A DNA stretch of 64,000 nt, taken from NCBI GenBank assembly GCA_034509755.1, contig CM067546.1:15854615-15918614 (forward strand). The letters are read 5' to 3'. The notes below the pieces were generated by a model. The model saw nothing but the letters and a program-made list of their open reading frames with translations, did no database searches and had not been told where the DNA came from. Positions 1 through 11,798 of the stretch are shown here, in pieces. Made by a program: the position numbers and the translations under genes. Each line of letters opens with the position of its first letter. Positions within the stretch are counted from its first letter, which is position 1. Origin of the DNA: Anisodus tanguticus. Lineage: Eukaryota > Streptophyta > Magnoliopsida > Solanales > Solanaceae.

Positions 1-1104
1 TCAAATCTGAAGTTGTAAAAATATATGCAAGAATTGTAGGGACCTGAATATGATGTATAATCCCTTCTGTGTTCCTCATCTTTTTGGTTTGTTTTGGTTA
101 TGATATACACCGGATATACAGCTTGCAAACTTGAGTGCATTTCGTATCATATATGTATACCCCTTGTAGGCTATTTGCATTACTGCATTATAAATGATAT
201 TGGGCCTAGCTATTCCATGCTTCTTCTTCCTTGTCCTATCCTCAGTCACGATTTGGGCCAGGCCCAACTATGTCTTGATCTTAAATTAAATTGGGTTGTA
301 AAGAATTATTTGACATTTGAAGGGCCCAAATTTTGGGCCTGAGTGACTAAGATAAATGGATTGTTAAAACTGATTCTGAATTAGACCAAAGTTGGCATAT
401 TTTAAAGATAGTTGAGCTACGGGCTAGGCCCAAACTAAATAATTTTGACTTTAAAAACCTATCGTGGGCTTGAAGTTATGAGTTTGGATAAGTTAGAATG
501 TGATTTTGACCTCGGTATGAAGAAAAAAAGAAATCATTTTCATACTATCTCTCTTTGAAATCAACTTGTCATTCCAAATGGATTACACTATTTTCGAATA
601 TTGAAAAGATTTTCTAAGAAATGCAAGTGTGAATTGGACAATATGTTGGACTAGAAGTGTAGTTCTACTCAAATTCACATTTGGATGTTTCTAGTTCGAA
701 AGAAAATTGATCTCGTGCATATTATTTTGGTAGAATCCTAACTCTTTGTTTTGAAAATAAAATTGTTGAGTTTTAAATGAATGAAATGACAAATATTTTG
801 AGGATTTTTAAACACTTAAAGAAATACAAATCATTTAAAGCATGCTATAGAACATGTAGGTCAATCGTATTCCACGAATCCTTAATATCGGGGTGTCTAA
901 CACCTTCAGCGGGAGGTCACCAGAACCCTTACCTTGACTCTAGTTTAGATAGAATTTTCACTCTTTGAATAAACCCTTTCATATTGGTTTTCCTAATTTA
1001 CCTATAAATTAGGTGGCGACTCTGAAAATATAATCCGACTTAGAGCACCATCTAAGTTCATAGTAGCTCTTATTTGTTTACCGGCGTAAAAGTGAACCCT
1101 AACA
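1..1104 (+). repeat. 3' part of the 5' LTR of element A
   Basis: The last 250 bases align by eye with the LTR ends of elements B and C: a block reading GTGTCTAACACCTTC near 893, then CCAGAACCCTTACC, then TAATTTACC and ATTAGGTGGCGACTC near 1010. The LTR end is placed at CTAACA just before the PBS. Upstream are several GGGCC/TGGGC motifs between about 200 and 440. The short open frames in here are not genes. Confidence 0.75.
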
Positions 1105-1106
1105 GA

Positions 1107-1124
1107 TAGCGACTCTACTAGAAA
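1107..1124 (+). promoter_or_regulatory. Degenerate primer-binding site of element A (tRNA-Arg type)
   Basis: TAGCGACTCTACTAGAAA sits just after the LTR end and differs by a few transitions from TGGCGACTCCACTGGGGA, the complement of the 3' end of plant tRNA-Arg used by Ogre elements. The equivalent sites in B and C are at 25035-25052 and 51792-51809. Confidence 0.65.
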
Positions 1125-1684
1125 TAAACCTAGGTTCTAACCATAAGGGTTCCAATACAACATACTTTTCAAAATGATATAAATTGCTCATGTGTTTAAA
1201 TACCATAATTATAATTGTCATTTATGCATTCATCTTCCGCCAAATGGCACGCACACACACTTGCATCAGTGCACAAAGGTGATTATGCAGATTTTGCAAT
1301 CACCCTCCAGTACAAAACCAAAAACCTCTCTTTGGAACATGTTGAAGATGGTGTTGGTACGCGGTCGTTCCAGCAGTCAACAAAGGTTTACCTTGGGTTG
1401 TCCGCTCGGGTCCTTAAAGTTATTTGCTAAACCACTCTAATACAACTAGGATAGAGCGAAGCCAAATCTCTTGAACTAGTGCATACTAACTTAGACAAGT
1501 TTGAGTATCTCAGACCTACCTGGACCTGGCAGGCTAACTCCCTCGTGTCCTGACGATGTATAACTTGATGGCACTGCATCCAACTACTTGCTATTTGGAA
1601 GTATTTAATGTGTCTTATGTGATAAACCATTTCTTCTTGGGGGGAAAGAGTTAACTGTGTTCTATTTTGTAGATACATACAAAT
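1125..1684 (+). other. Untranslated leader of element A
   Basis: This is non-coding sequence between the PBS and ORF1. It ends in a pyrimidine-rich stretch and TTTTGTAG at about 1665-1672, just before the ORF1 start. The leader of element C ends the same way (TTATATTATAG before its ORF1), so a leader splice acceptor is possible. The open frames at 1192-1440 are not supported as genes. Confidence 0.5.
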
Positions 1685-3250
1685 ATGAAATTCAACATGG
1701 TTATCGAAGCACCCGAGATGCTCAGAATTTTGTAGTCATGGCTAAGTGTGCCACAACAAAAGGAAGTAACAAACTTTCTAGGACACATACCCTCTCTCAT
1801 GTCCATGAAAGGAAATAGTGACCTTTAAGTAGTCCTAACCGGGTATTGGGATAGTGAGAGAATGGTCTTTAGGTTCGGCAACTTCGAGATGACCCCGACC
1901 CTAGAAGAGATCTGAGACTGCATAAAGAGTTTAGGTACTTGTATGAGACGGATGAAGAAACCCAATCACAACCTTCTAGTACCCCATAAGTCAACTCCGA
2001 GTGAGATCCTTAATATGTTGTCCTTAGCTAAAGCCGATTGGATATTCGGCCTGACCGTAGCCTTCAAAGACCTCCTTACTTAATTTAGGTCTATACAGGG
2101 TTACGTAGCATACTCCATAGAGTATCACTCCTTTGCCGCTTGGGAAGCCACACGACCCTTAGCCTTCGCTATAAGTCTTCTAGGAACTATGGTATTTCCC
2201 GAAGACCGTTACCAAGTCATCGATACCCGGGTCATCTTAGTCACCCATGTTATCTTTTATGGTATTACCATAACGGGGAAACCAATTACTATGACCTAGT
2301 CCCAGTCATCCTATTCGACATTTATCGAGCCTTAGGTCAATGCCAAAACCTACATAGGTACTTCTAAGGTTGTAACGTCTTAGTCCAATGGTAGATCATT
2401 AAGCACCTCCCACTAAACCAAGGTTCCATCATACCGAGACCCTGAGTGTAGGAAAGATGACCTCATAGTAATTTATCTAAATTTTAGGACCCAATCCAAA
2501 GAGGGGTGGGCTTTTGTCTTTTCTAGGCTTCGAGAGAATAGTATCCACTGGAGATTTCCAAATTTCATAACCGAGACCATATCTGTGAGACATAAAAAAT
2601 GTCATTTCCTACCAGCTATCGGGATTCGGGGAATCCGACCATACGCACCTCTTAGGGTCCTAAGATAGTTCAGAAGGAGACAGGTTATCCCCCAAGTAGG
2701 GAACATGTGGAGTATGTGGATGACTACAGAGGAGACAAGATCAGAAGGGTTGTTAACATCATCCGAGAGTGGAATGGCTGCGTCAAGTGAGGTCCAGAGA
2801 CCGTAACAGATGATCCTCTTCACCCATGTCGCGATGAAGACTATGTAGACTGGTTGAGCGCACATTTGCAAGGTACCCTCACACCAGGTCCCAACTTCTA
2901 TAAGTCCAAATTGGATCGGGATTTAAAGGCCAAGATCACATCCCGCCACATTCAAAGACAAGTGGATGATTGAGATGCCCAATATTTGGAGAAGATGGAG
3001 CATGATTGGATCGTCATAGCCAGCTTGACTGAGGAGTTAGATTGCACTCACAGGTGTCTCAAAGACTTAGATGCTCGCATGAAGAATGTTATAATTGACA
3101 TTGCATCCATGACCTTCACATAGAAGAGTCATTAGATTGATTCACTTCTGATGTCTACTCATATATGGGTCTAGTCTACCCTTCGAAAGGCCAAGAGAGC
3201 TCGGACAGATAGAGCTTCATCATCCGCCACTGGAGGCGACTTCTTCTGAT
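1685..3250 (+). pseudogene. ORF1 of element A (DUF7745-like), heavily broken
   Basis: A conceptual translation with many stops matches ORF1 of element C block by block. A stretch reading FRFGNFEMTPTLEEI at about 1870-1912 corresponds to FKFRDFEITPTLEEI in C. ISLLGTMVFP at about 2175 corresponds to VALLGTLVF. IYRALGQC near 2320 corresponds to IFRALGKC, followed by GCNVLVQ against GCNIIIQ. PYAPLRVLR near 2640 is identical in both. In A the region runs on to a helical, charged tail to about 3250 that C lacks. The protein is the accessory ORF upstream of gag in Tat/Ogre elements, a DUF7745-type family of unknown function. A MITE-free, continuous alignment suggests simple decay by point mutation. 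Confidence 0.75.
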
Positions 3251-3564
3251 TTACTACTTTTATTTATGCTTTGTAACCTCATTAGGGAAGATATTATTAT
3301 TAATGAAAGATTATGGGGCAATGGTTTAATTAACATTTGGCACATTTATGCTTCAAACAATTAGAAAACCTTGGAGTAACGAGGTATAAGAACGTGAATA
3401 TTATAACTGCCTATATGCTTCCATGATATAAACTACTTATGTGTTTTCATGTGTTCCGTTTGAACTCTTGATTGGTCCCATATTCTGGACCCCAATCATA
3501 AAGAAAAACATAATAAAATATCAAAAGCTGACTAAATTCACCTTCTCCTAAAGGTTGATTTGCT
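3251..3564 (+). other. Non-coding spacer after ORF1 of element A
   Basis: About 310 bases follow the ORF1 remnant with no coding match. The sequence is AT-rich and holds nothing I recognise. Confidence 0.4.
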
Positions 3565-4640
3565 ATGATGGACGCTACCGACAGCCAAAGTGCCACATCA
3601 CCAGCTATTGATCTCGTTAGTGATTAAGAGACTGATGAGTCACTTCGAGCAAAAATTCACAAGATAAACGCGAAGATTGACTTGGCAAAAGCCTAGATGA
3701 AGGAGGTTGACAAAAAGACTGGCTTGGCAAGAGCCAAAATAGAAGAAGTAGATAAGATTTTGGAATTTGTGGGAAACCTCAATGAAGAGTCTCCAGAAGG
3801 AAAGCCGCAATACCAAAACCTCCCTGAAGATGTCAAGAATATGGTAGACGACTATATCCCTCTGACACACTTACCTAAGAATGACCCAACACCGTATAGG
3901 GAAACAAATGGGGTACCTGATAGAGTTACCCCAGTCATTGATAAAGCTGCAAATCACTATGAAGCACTACAAGGGCCTCCCCGTAGATCATCTCCAATAT
4001 GGTAGGTGATTGCCCTCAAAGCCCATGGTTCGCACTTTAGAGTTGCACTGAGGGAGGTGTGAAATATCGAGGTCTTAAATGGGATAAAAGCTGGCAGATT
4101 GGCATATACCAACTCAGATGTCCTCCCAACTTGTGCATCTCTCATTGCTCATAAAAGGTGCCTATATCACAAAAGCTACCTGGCCACGACACCGACAAAT
4201 GCATGGCCTTCATGAAAAGAGTTGTCAGACTGATTGACGAGAAAGTCATCTGTAACATGTAGGGACCACATTCCCTACTAGTTTATAACTCTATTATACC
4301 TGGTGGAGGAATCACCATGGACACACAACTTTGGCGTTACGACTTCACTAGTGTTATGCAGATATCTTCTCAATCTTAGTACACACTGGTAAGGTTCACC
4401 CACTCAAGACCACTTGGAAACTCTTTGCAAACACTTTGAGGATGAAGATATTCTTGTACCATTCAAGGGCTCCTAGGAATGACATCTAAGAGTGTGAAGC
4501 TTTCAAGTTCGAGCTAGAGCATTTAGTCAACACCGATTAGATTTGGCCCGTGATACAAAGACGATTTTAGAAAAGCCATTGGGAAATGCGCAGTCATAAG
4601 GACGATGACCCGCCATGGCTTCAAGGAGAAGTCATTTTTG
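3565..4640 (+). pseudogene. Unrecognised coding-like block between ORF1 and gag of element A
   Basis: An ATG at 3565 opens a frame that reads about 147 codons to 4005 with two internal stops (about 3625 and 3694). The readable part is charged and repetitive, with lysine, glutamate and aspartate alternating (residues 20-75), typical of a coiled coil. It is followed by a proline-rich stretch, QGPPRRSSPIW. Beyond 4005 the same frame carries on with stops and still reads protein-like, with alanine- and leucine-rich segments. I do not recognise the family. The corresponding interval of element C (53720-54116) is short and non-coding, so this block is either an extra ORF of the A family or inserted material. 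A motif near 4850 (AGGGATATGTAGGC) resembles the 3' UTR repeat of C, which favours a rearrangement. Confidence 0.4.
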
Positions 4641-5163
4641 GGTAGTTTAGGCGTCTCTGTTTCTAGTTTTCAATTAATGTTATCCCACTCCCACTTTTTG
4701 TAAATGAAACCACGTCTAACCTGATATATCGATGAAGGATACGTGGGAAGACCATTTCGGGCTTGGTCAGGGTAAGATTTGGGTAGAAGAAATTAGGATA
4801 TAATTTCTATGTAATCCGAACTACATAAGGGCTTGATTTCCTGAAGAGGGATATGTAGGCTATCTATATAAGACTCGACCCTTATATTATATAAATTATT
4901 ATAATTCCCCTTGTTTCTAGGATAGTTTCTAGTTCAACGACGGTGTGGTGGAAAATCAACCATAGCCCTTCCAACCAAAACCCTAAAAACTAAAATTGGC
5001 CAAAATGACCAAAATACCCCTGGAATGAAAAAATCAATCAAGAGTTCTGATCAAATACATGAGTCTATGTGCTTTATTTGCAACTTATGTGTGATATCTT
5101 GTATTTATGATTCCAACTAATGTACTAACATCATTTGTTTTTGACTTATTTTTCTTCTTATAG
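4641..5163 (+). other. Intron-like region upstream of gag in element A
   Basis: The 3' end has the hallmarks of a plant intron: TACTAAC at 5123-5129, then a T-rich tract (TTTGACTTATTTTTCTTC), then TATAG ending at 5163. Gag coding sequence starts right after. Elements C (54090-54116) and B (minus strand, 24236-24209) show the same arrangement at the same place. The 5' splice site is not identified. Inside, near 4790-4880, lies a sequence like the GGGATACGTAGG repeat of the C 3' UTR. Confidence 0.5.
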
Positions 5164-7434
5164 AAAAGGTCGATCAATTGCGTTACACTAACACACTTCA
5201 CCAAATCTAAAGCCGTGGTAGCATCCCTCAATCAACAAGACAAAGCAACAATTACTGGTACTCCTAAACCCGTAACAACTTTGACCATTAAGGACGTCGA
5301 GCCTCAACATATCTAAAATGTCTCACACACCGAGGACGTGATCACTTTGCTATTCAAAAAGATCGCCGACCTTCTAGAACATGTTGCGATAAATGAATCT
5401 ATCAACGGTGTTAGAGAGGCAGCTGCTACTGAGGCAAGAAGGCCTCGACCACCTTTTCCATCTCTGAATTCACCCGTACTTGAACACTTCCAAAATGCTC
5501 AAGCTAGTACATCATACAAAAGACCACCTCCTGTAAATGTCACCCACATAACTGGGACCTCCCACTCCGCACCTACTTTTCAGAAACCACTAACTTATGT
5601 TAATCCTAACATCCACCAAAACACTACTACCCATACTGCACCCAAAGCTACGGACACTCCCAAAAGTCACCCCGCGTACCCCACTGTATACTTCCATACT
5701 CCTATCACTCCTATCAACTCTTCGCCAGAACTTGATCACTACAAAGAGATGGATAAGACATGGAGGTCCGAGCAGGACCGAAGGGACAAGAAAATAGAAC
5801 AGAAATGATGGATATATTCGATAAATCTAACAAGAGCTCCCATAAATAAACAAGACTAAGATTCGATGACTTGTGCATGAATCCAAATTTGGATTTGCAA
5901 GAGGGATTCAAAGTGTCTGAATTTAAGCTATTTAATGGAATAGGAAACCCCAAAGCTCATTGAGAGTTAATTGTGATCAATTGGTCAGCGCCAAAGAACT
6001 GAGGCACTGATAATGAGGCTTTTTAGCCAAAGCCTCACAGGCGAAGCATCAGAGTGGTTTACAGCACAAGATATTTATCGCTGGGACTCGTGGGAAGAAA
6101 TAGTGAATACCTTTATGGATAGATGTCGCTTTAACGTGGAAAACATACCTGATTGCTACTCTTTGGAAAAGATTAGGCAAAAGTCAATAGAAACCTACCA
6201 TGAATATGCGAGTAGGTGGAGGGTCAAAGCCACTCGAGTACAGCCTCCGATGAGTGAGGAGGAACTAGTTTCAGCATTTATCTGATCTCAAGAGTCAGAC
6301 TGCTACGATCGAATGCTAGTTATGTCCGAAAGACCATTCTCCTATTTAGTCAGAATGGGAGAGGCAATAGAAGTTGACCTCAAAACTAGAAAGATCGCCA
6401 GCATTGTAAAAAAAGCTGGCACAATAAGCTCTACCAGAACCACAAGAAAGAAAAAAAATGACGTGGGAAACGTCTCTCAGACCCCCCGCTCGAGAAGTCA
6501 TAGAAGAGAAGGATCACAGTCATCATTCGATGTATACTAGTCTCCTCCTTTGAGCAACTATATATAATAACCCTACAGCCATGTGCCAGTATATTACACA
6601 TAGCTGAACTACCAAGCTCCACCAACAAACTACCAAACAGCTATACCCACCTACCAAGCTTCATCTCTAAATTATCATGTTCATGCACCCGCGTGTCTAT
6701 CATCTCAAAACCATCATAATCAGCCGCTTCCAGCTACATATGACTTGCCACGTCCAAACTTTGAGAAAAATCCTCCTCAGCTGTTCAATCCACTTCCAGA
6801 AACATGAACCAGTCTATTAGTCAAACAAAATGATGTTGATCTCAAAACATTCATGCTGCCAAAGCCTGCCAACCCAAGGAGTCACTACTACAGAGCCAAC
6901 CAAACTTGTTGTTACCATTTCGGGGGGAATGGGCACACAACGAAAGATTGCATTAATCTGAAGCATAAATTGCAATATTTGATTGACAAATGAGAGATCA
7001 ATTTGGAGGTTGCAATGCCAAATATGAATATAAACCCTCTCCCGAGTCATGGTACCAACCATATCCATATGATAGAACAAGAGAAAGCTTGGTCTATATG
7101 CCAACCATTGACCTACGAGGGTATCGAAAGCTTAGAATACACGGTCGCCTCCCTCATGCTGCAAAAGCGTCATAATTTCAAGGTATTGATCCCAACTCCA
7201 AAGAAATCATATGTGGTACAGGTACCACAAGTAGTCATCCTGGCTCCAAAGAAAGAGCTTGCGGTCGTGACCCAAGGTATGACAAAATCGGAGAGGTGTT
7301 ATACCCCTGAAGAATTGACACAAGGAGCGCCCCCTAAAGAAACAAATCAGAGAGGGCCCATTATCAATGGGGAAGCCGAGGATTTTTGGTGCATGATGCA
7401 GCTGAAAAATTACTGTATTGTTGAATACTTATAG
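5164..7434 (+). pseudogene. gag: gag of element A
   Basis: This is the structural capsid polyprotein that packages the element RNA in cytoplasmic particles. Reading frame is kept through most of the region, interrupted by several stops. The N-terminal part (5338-5808) is proline- and threonine-rich. The retrotransposon gag core lies at 6013-6285, with LTGEASEWF followed by WDSWEEIVNTFMDRC and RQKSIETYHEYASRWR, the signature of the plant Gypsy gag family. A zinc-knuckle-like motif at about 6904-6950 reads CCYHFGGNGHTTKDC, close to the C-x2-H type used in Tat gag. The end (7003-7434) is open and continues toward protease. A stop near 5811 and others make it non-functional. Confidence 0.75.
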
Positions 7435-7449
7435 AAAAAATCAGCTAGA

Positions 7450-8570
7450 ATCTCACTGATGCCACTACTTTTCTACACAACATTATCAGGCCATGATGAA
7501 GGTACTAGACTAAGTCCATATCCTAGCAGGGACGAGTAGTGAAACATTGGCCGACATAGTAGGCCATGTCGTTAGAGAACATCAGATTTCATTCACTACT
7601 GATGAATTGCCAAGAGAAGGAATGGCCCAGAACAAGGCCCTCTACATCACCATCAAATATAGGGGCAAGGTTATCTCCTGAGTTCTTATTAATATTGGGG
7701 CTGAACTTAATATATGCCCCAAGTCCATATTGAAGAAACTCGGTTATGACATTGGAAAGATATGCCAGAGTAGTAACAATGTAAGAGATTTTGATGAGGC
7801 ACAGTGTGACCCCGCAGGTGAAGTGGACCTCAATATACAAATGGGACCCGCTAAGTTTACCACTGAATTCCAAGTTATGAACATCAGTTTCAACTACAAT
7901 CTCCTACTGGGAAGACCATGGATACATATGGCTGGAACAGTGCCATCATCTCTCCACCAATCGATGAAGTTTGTTTGGGATAACTAAAAAGTTGTTATCC
8001 ATGGAGCGGGTAGTGTTCACAACTATCCCAACAAGTTTGTGCTTGTAATAGAAGCAGTCCCGATAGATAAGGACTTCCATATAGTGGAACTTATGGGATC
8101 CGCTCACCGAGGGGACAATGAAGAAATCCCGATGCCACCAACCTACAAAATAATTACTACAACTATGCTCCAGAATGGGTTTGATCCTAGCAAAGGTCTG
8201 TGATGATAAATCCAAGGCATCTAAGAACCAGTGTTAGTTTCAGGTAATGAGTATTGTTTTAGCCTTGGGTACATACCAAGATACGCAGAAGCCTCTGATG
8301 CTAAACAGAAAAAGAGAGGTCCTCCACATATTAGAAATCCTTTCTCGTATTTGTACTAGTCATTTATGGTCTGCATGTCCATGCACAATGGCGGGGACCC
8401 AGAAGAAGGTTTAGGGATGTTGTTCCAAGAGGAAAAGTGTGCCACTATACTAGAGGAATGCTTTCAAGCACCCACCATCTGCAACGATGATCTAGATGAG
8501 CAGCTATCTAACTGGACCTTTACCCCACTTTGGGTTCCTTGGTAGAGAGAATTTTCAGACCTATTTTCAA
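7450..8570 (+). pseudogene. pro: Aspartic protease region of element A
   Basis: This would cleave the polyprotein. It aligns with the protease of C: NISFNYNLLLGRPWIHMAGTVP at about 7880-7945 corresponds to DISIGYNLLMRRHWIHMASAVP. The active-site triplet expected as D-G-G/S is replaced. At 7691 the codon reads Asn and the motif is INIGAELNI, so the catalytic aspartate is lost. A frameshift separates it from gag and there are in-frame stops at about 7679-7682 and 7985. The tail to 8570 resembles the acidic linker before the pre-RT intron. Confidence 0.7.
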
Positions 8571-10537
8571 AATCAGTGGAAATCGGCTGAGGCCCAAACA
8601 TTCACCATTTATGTCATTACTTTTTACGTAATTCAAAAAATGGAAATAACTCGACGTTGATCCGAGTCATGACTACAGTTTGTACTTTTTATCAAAATCA
8701 ATTAAAGTGATATATATAAGGAGGGGTGAGTGAGGGTAAGTGGGTCAGAGTTTTGTTGTAAATGGGTTAACCCAAAAATGGGACTCAAAGTGGGGTTCTT
8801 TGGTAGGGTGTTTCTACCGGGAATGTGATATTTGGTGGTTGTTTCGGGTAGTTATATAGGGAATTGGGTCAAGGAATTTTATGGAGCTATTGTGGGTATG
8901 TTGAGAGTGATGTTGTTGATCGGGACCTAATGGTTGGATGGTGGTAAAGTGATGAGATAGAACTGAAACAATGAGGTTCCGGTGATGTGGGTTATTTTTA
9001 TGGATTATTTTTTGGTTGTCAGGTTTTGATGGTTGTATACGTAGGGTTTCGGTTGGTGGCCTTTGTGGTGAATGTTAGGGAAGTATTTTGGGATATGGTG
9101 GTTGAATGAAGATAGTGGTTTGACAAGTAATGAATGCGGGATTCTAGGTGCAAACCCAAGCGCAATCCTAGGACGATCGATATAGAAAGGATAATGACAT
9201 GAGAGTTTTAATGGTCGAGTAGATACCAATATGAGTTTGGACAATCGAAAAAGTACTTGACTGAGGTTGCTAAGCATAAGCTCGAGTACTAACCATGTGA
9301 GGGTGGCCGGCAACCTTATGATAGACCCTAGGCTTGAGTTTGGTTGGATCACACAAGTTCCAACGTCCACTTTCACCAAGGGGGTTCCTTAAGCTTCGGT
9401 TTGATTAGATCACACAAGTTCTAACCAAGACTTACGCCGAAGGGACCTTAGTTTGGGTTCAACTAAGTAACACAAGTCTTAGCTAAACTTACACAAAGGG
9501 TTTGGTTCACACAAGAACCGAAGGCCCTCCCAGAGGACCAACTAATGTATATAACCCCGGGTTGAATACCTTAGCTTTTGAGTTAAACTCATTTTTTATA
9601 TATATCATCAACTCTGCCATTTACAATATCCTAAGGGTCCTATTTATAGTAATACATGGACTTTTCTAGAAGACAAATTAAAGGACAAAAACTAGTTGGG
9701 TTTTCAGCCAAATGTGGACAAGTGGGAAAAGGGTTTGTCCTTGCTTTGGGAGCAAGGTGGTTCTCGGCTTCAACTCCACAAATGGAAAAAGTTTTGGCCT
9801 TGCTTGGTGATCAAGGATGAATTCAATCTTTTCACACCTCTTTGTGGTTCCTATGTAAAAGAATGCATGAACTTGGCTCCTCATAAATCTCATCTTCTTG
9901 GATTATGTTTGAAAGCTTCCATTCCTTGCATATGTGCCTTGGTGAGTTATTTTTGGCCAACTCATCATCTCCCCTAGGCGGATCCTGATGTCTTCTATAT
10001 AGTCAAATACATGAACTAGTTAGTCTATGAATTCTCCTCTTGGAAGCCTCATTTTCTAGATGATTCTTTTCCTTGACATATTGTCCTCCCTCTCTCGGCC
10101 TAATCATCCTTTTGGAAGACTTTTCGGCCTAGTCACCTTATTACAAGGATTAGTCATTCCTTCCTATTACATGGCTTATTAAATGTGTCCTAAGAAGAGT
10201 TAGTAGCTAAGATAAGAACTAGAGATAAGCTAAAAGAAACAAAATGGTCCTCGGCCAAGACCTACATACAAAGCTGACACAAAATATTGTCTTCTTAAAT
10301 CTTCACGTTATGTCATTCATTCTACTCCACATTTCATCCAATTTGACTCATTTATCCGTAGGTAGATGGTGAATTGTTGGCATCCTCAGCAAGCTACTTA
10401 ATGTCTTAAGTTGGGAGTTTAAGTCTGTGATCTTTCTTGCATCAGAAAGCTTCAATTTATTAAAAAATAGTCTCCTTATTTTGTTAACATGTTTTTGCAC
10501 ACTAATGACGTTTTACGTTGTTTTTTCAGTAATAATA
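8571..10537 (+). other. Intron-like gap between protease and RT of element A
   Basis: Ogre elements have a spliced intron between gag-pro and RT. Here 2.0 kb of non-coding sequence separates the two, ending in TTTACGTTGTTTTTTCAG at 10537, a good acceptor, followed at once by the acidic start of the RT frame. The same gap in element C is only about 250 bases, so A has gained sequence here, probably the LTR-like insertion at about 9000-10279. The part from 8600 to 9000 holds nothing I recognise. Confidence 0.5.
9000..10279 (-). mobile_element. Possible solo LTR inside the intron of element A
   Basis: Read on the minus strand, a sequence starting TGTCAGC at 10279 runs through a long U3-like region to a TATAAATA box (plus-strand TATTTATA, 9641-9648), then a leader-like, pyrimidine-rich R/U5-like part. 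The right edge has the TG of an LTR. The left edge and a target duplication could not be fixed, so both the span and the identity are tentative. The alternative is intron sequence specific to this family. Confidence 0.3.
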
Positions 10538-10538
10538 T

Positions 10539-11798
10539 TAAACAACTCATAGTATCTTGACATATCGCGAGTCAAGTAGTATAGAGGAAAATGAATATGA
10601 AGAATATGATGAAGAATCATAGTTACTAGAAGACCTCATCGATGAGGAAGACTAGTATGAGAATAGGCAAACGCCTAATTTGGATGAAATCGAAGCAATC
10701 AACCTCGAAGATGAGGAAACAATTAAGGAAACCAGGATAAGTGCACATTTGGAGGTGCCCAAAAAACAAGAATTAATAAATCTATTAAGAGAGTACATTG
10801 ATGTATCCCCGTGGTCATACGCGGATATGCCCGGATTGAGCACACATATCATATCTCATAAGCTCCCCATAAATGAGGGATTCACTCTTGTCAAACAGAA
10901 AATTTGACAATTCAAGCCTGATCTCAACATAAGAATTAAGGATGAAGTCAAAAAGCAGATAAAGTCAGGAGTAGTGGAAGTGACTCCTTACCCCACATGG
11001 TTGCAAACATTGTGCTAATACCAAAAAAAAAGGATGAAAAAAACTGAATTTGTGTGGACTACCACGATCTCAACTGAGCTAGTCCTAAGGATAATTTCCT
11101 ACTTCTGAATATCCACATACTTATCGATAATTGTGCAAAGAATGAGTTACAATCATTTGTGGATTGCATCGCCAGTTACCATCAAATTCTGATAATTGAG
11201 CAAGACACAGAGAGAACATCATTTATCACTCTATGGGGAGTATACCACTATCGTGTGATGCCATTTGGCCTCAAGAACATTGACACTACTTATATGAAGG
11301 TGATTACCTCCATCTTTGATAATATGATGAACAAAGAAATAGAAGTCTACATGGATGACATCATAATCAAGTCGCAAAAAGGCTCCAACCATATTATACA
11401 CTTGCAAAAGTTCTTCGACAGACTCCGCAAGTTCAATCTGAAGTTGAATCCGACCAAGTGCGCACTTGGAGTGCCTGTCAGAAAGTTGTTGGGATTCATA
11501 GTCATCCGCAAGGGCATATAATTAAATCCCACAAAAATCAAAGCCATTCAAGAGCTACCATCGCCAGAAACCAAGAAGGATGTTATGAGTTTCTTGGGAA
11601 GGCTGAACTACATTAGGTGCTTCATAACCCAGTCTATGGTGATCGTGGAATCCATCCTCAAGCTACTGAAAAAGAATGCAGACACCAAATGGACAGATAA
11701 ATAACAGAAAGCCTTCAACACTATCAAGAGATACCTCTCCAGTCCGCAGGTTTTACTTCCTCCCAAGCCAGGGAGCCCACTATTGTTGTACTTGTTAG
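10539..11798 (+). pseudogene. pol: Reverse transcriptase of element A, cut by element D
   Basis: This would copy element RNA into DNA. The acidic lead-in reads NLDEIEAINLEDEE and ETRISAHLEVPKKQELINLL, closely matching C at 57990-58100. The RT core follows: YHQILI at 11176-11193, PFGLKN near 11260, and the catalytic YMDD at 11348-11359. LNPTKCALGV and VRKLLGF near 11450-11500 are intact here but partly deleted in C. The connection domain reads DVMSFLGRLNYI. Stops and at least one frameshift occur (about 10906, 11018, 11520, 11701). The frame is broken at LLLYL by the LTR of element D at 11799, before RNase H. Confidence 0.85.

Larger units (their letters stand above)
1..11798 (+). mobile_element. 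Element A: old Tat/Ogre-type Ty3/Gypsy retrotransposon, truncated
   Basis: In order there are an LTR end, a PBS resembling the tRNA-Arg type, ORF1, a coding-like block, gag, protease, an intron-like gap and RT. This order, with an ORF ahead of gag and a non-coding gap between protease and RT, is that of Ogre/Tat elements. The element starts before the window and stops inside the post-RT region at 11798, where the LTR of element D begins. RNase H, integrase and the 3' LTR were not found elsewhere in the window. Many stops and frameshifts show it is old. Element C at 48290 is a related, better-preserved copy and was used as the guide for calling the broken genes. Confidence 0.85.

Noticed and set aside
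9678..9977. Overlapping frames on both strands as a gene
   Set aside because: They lie in a U3-like part of the putative solo LTR and have no recognisable domain.
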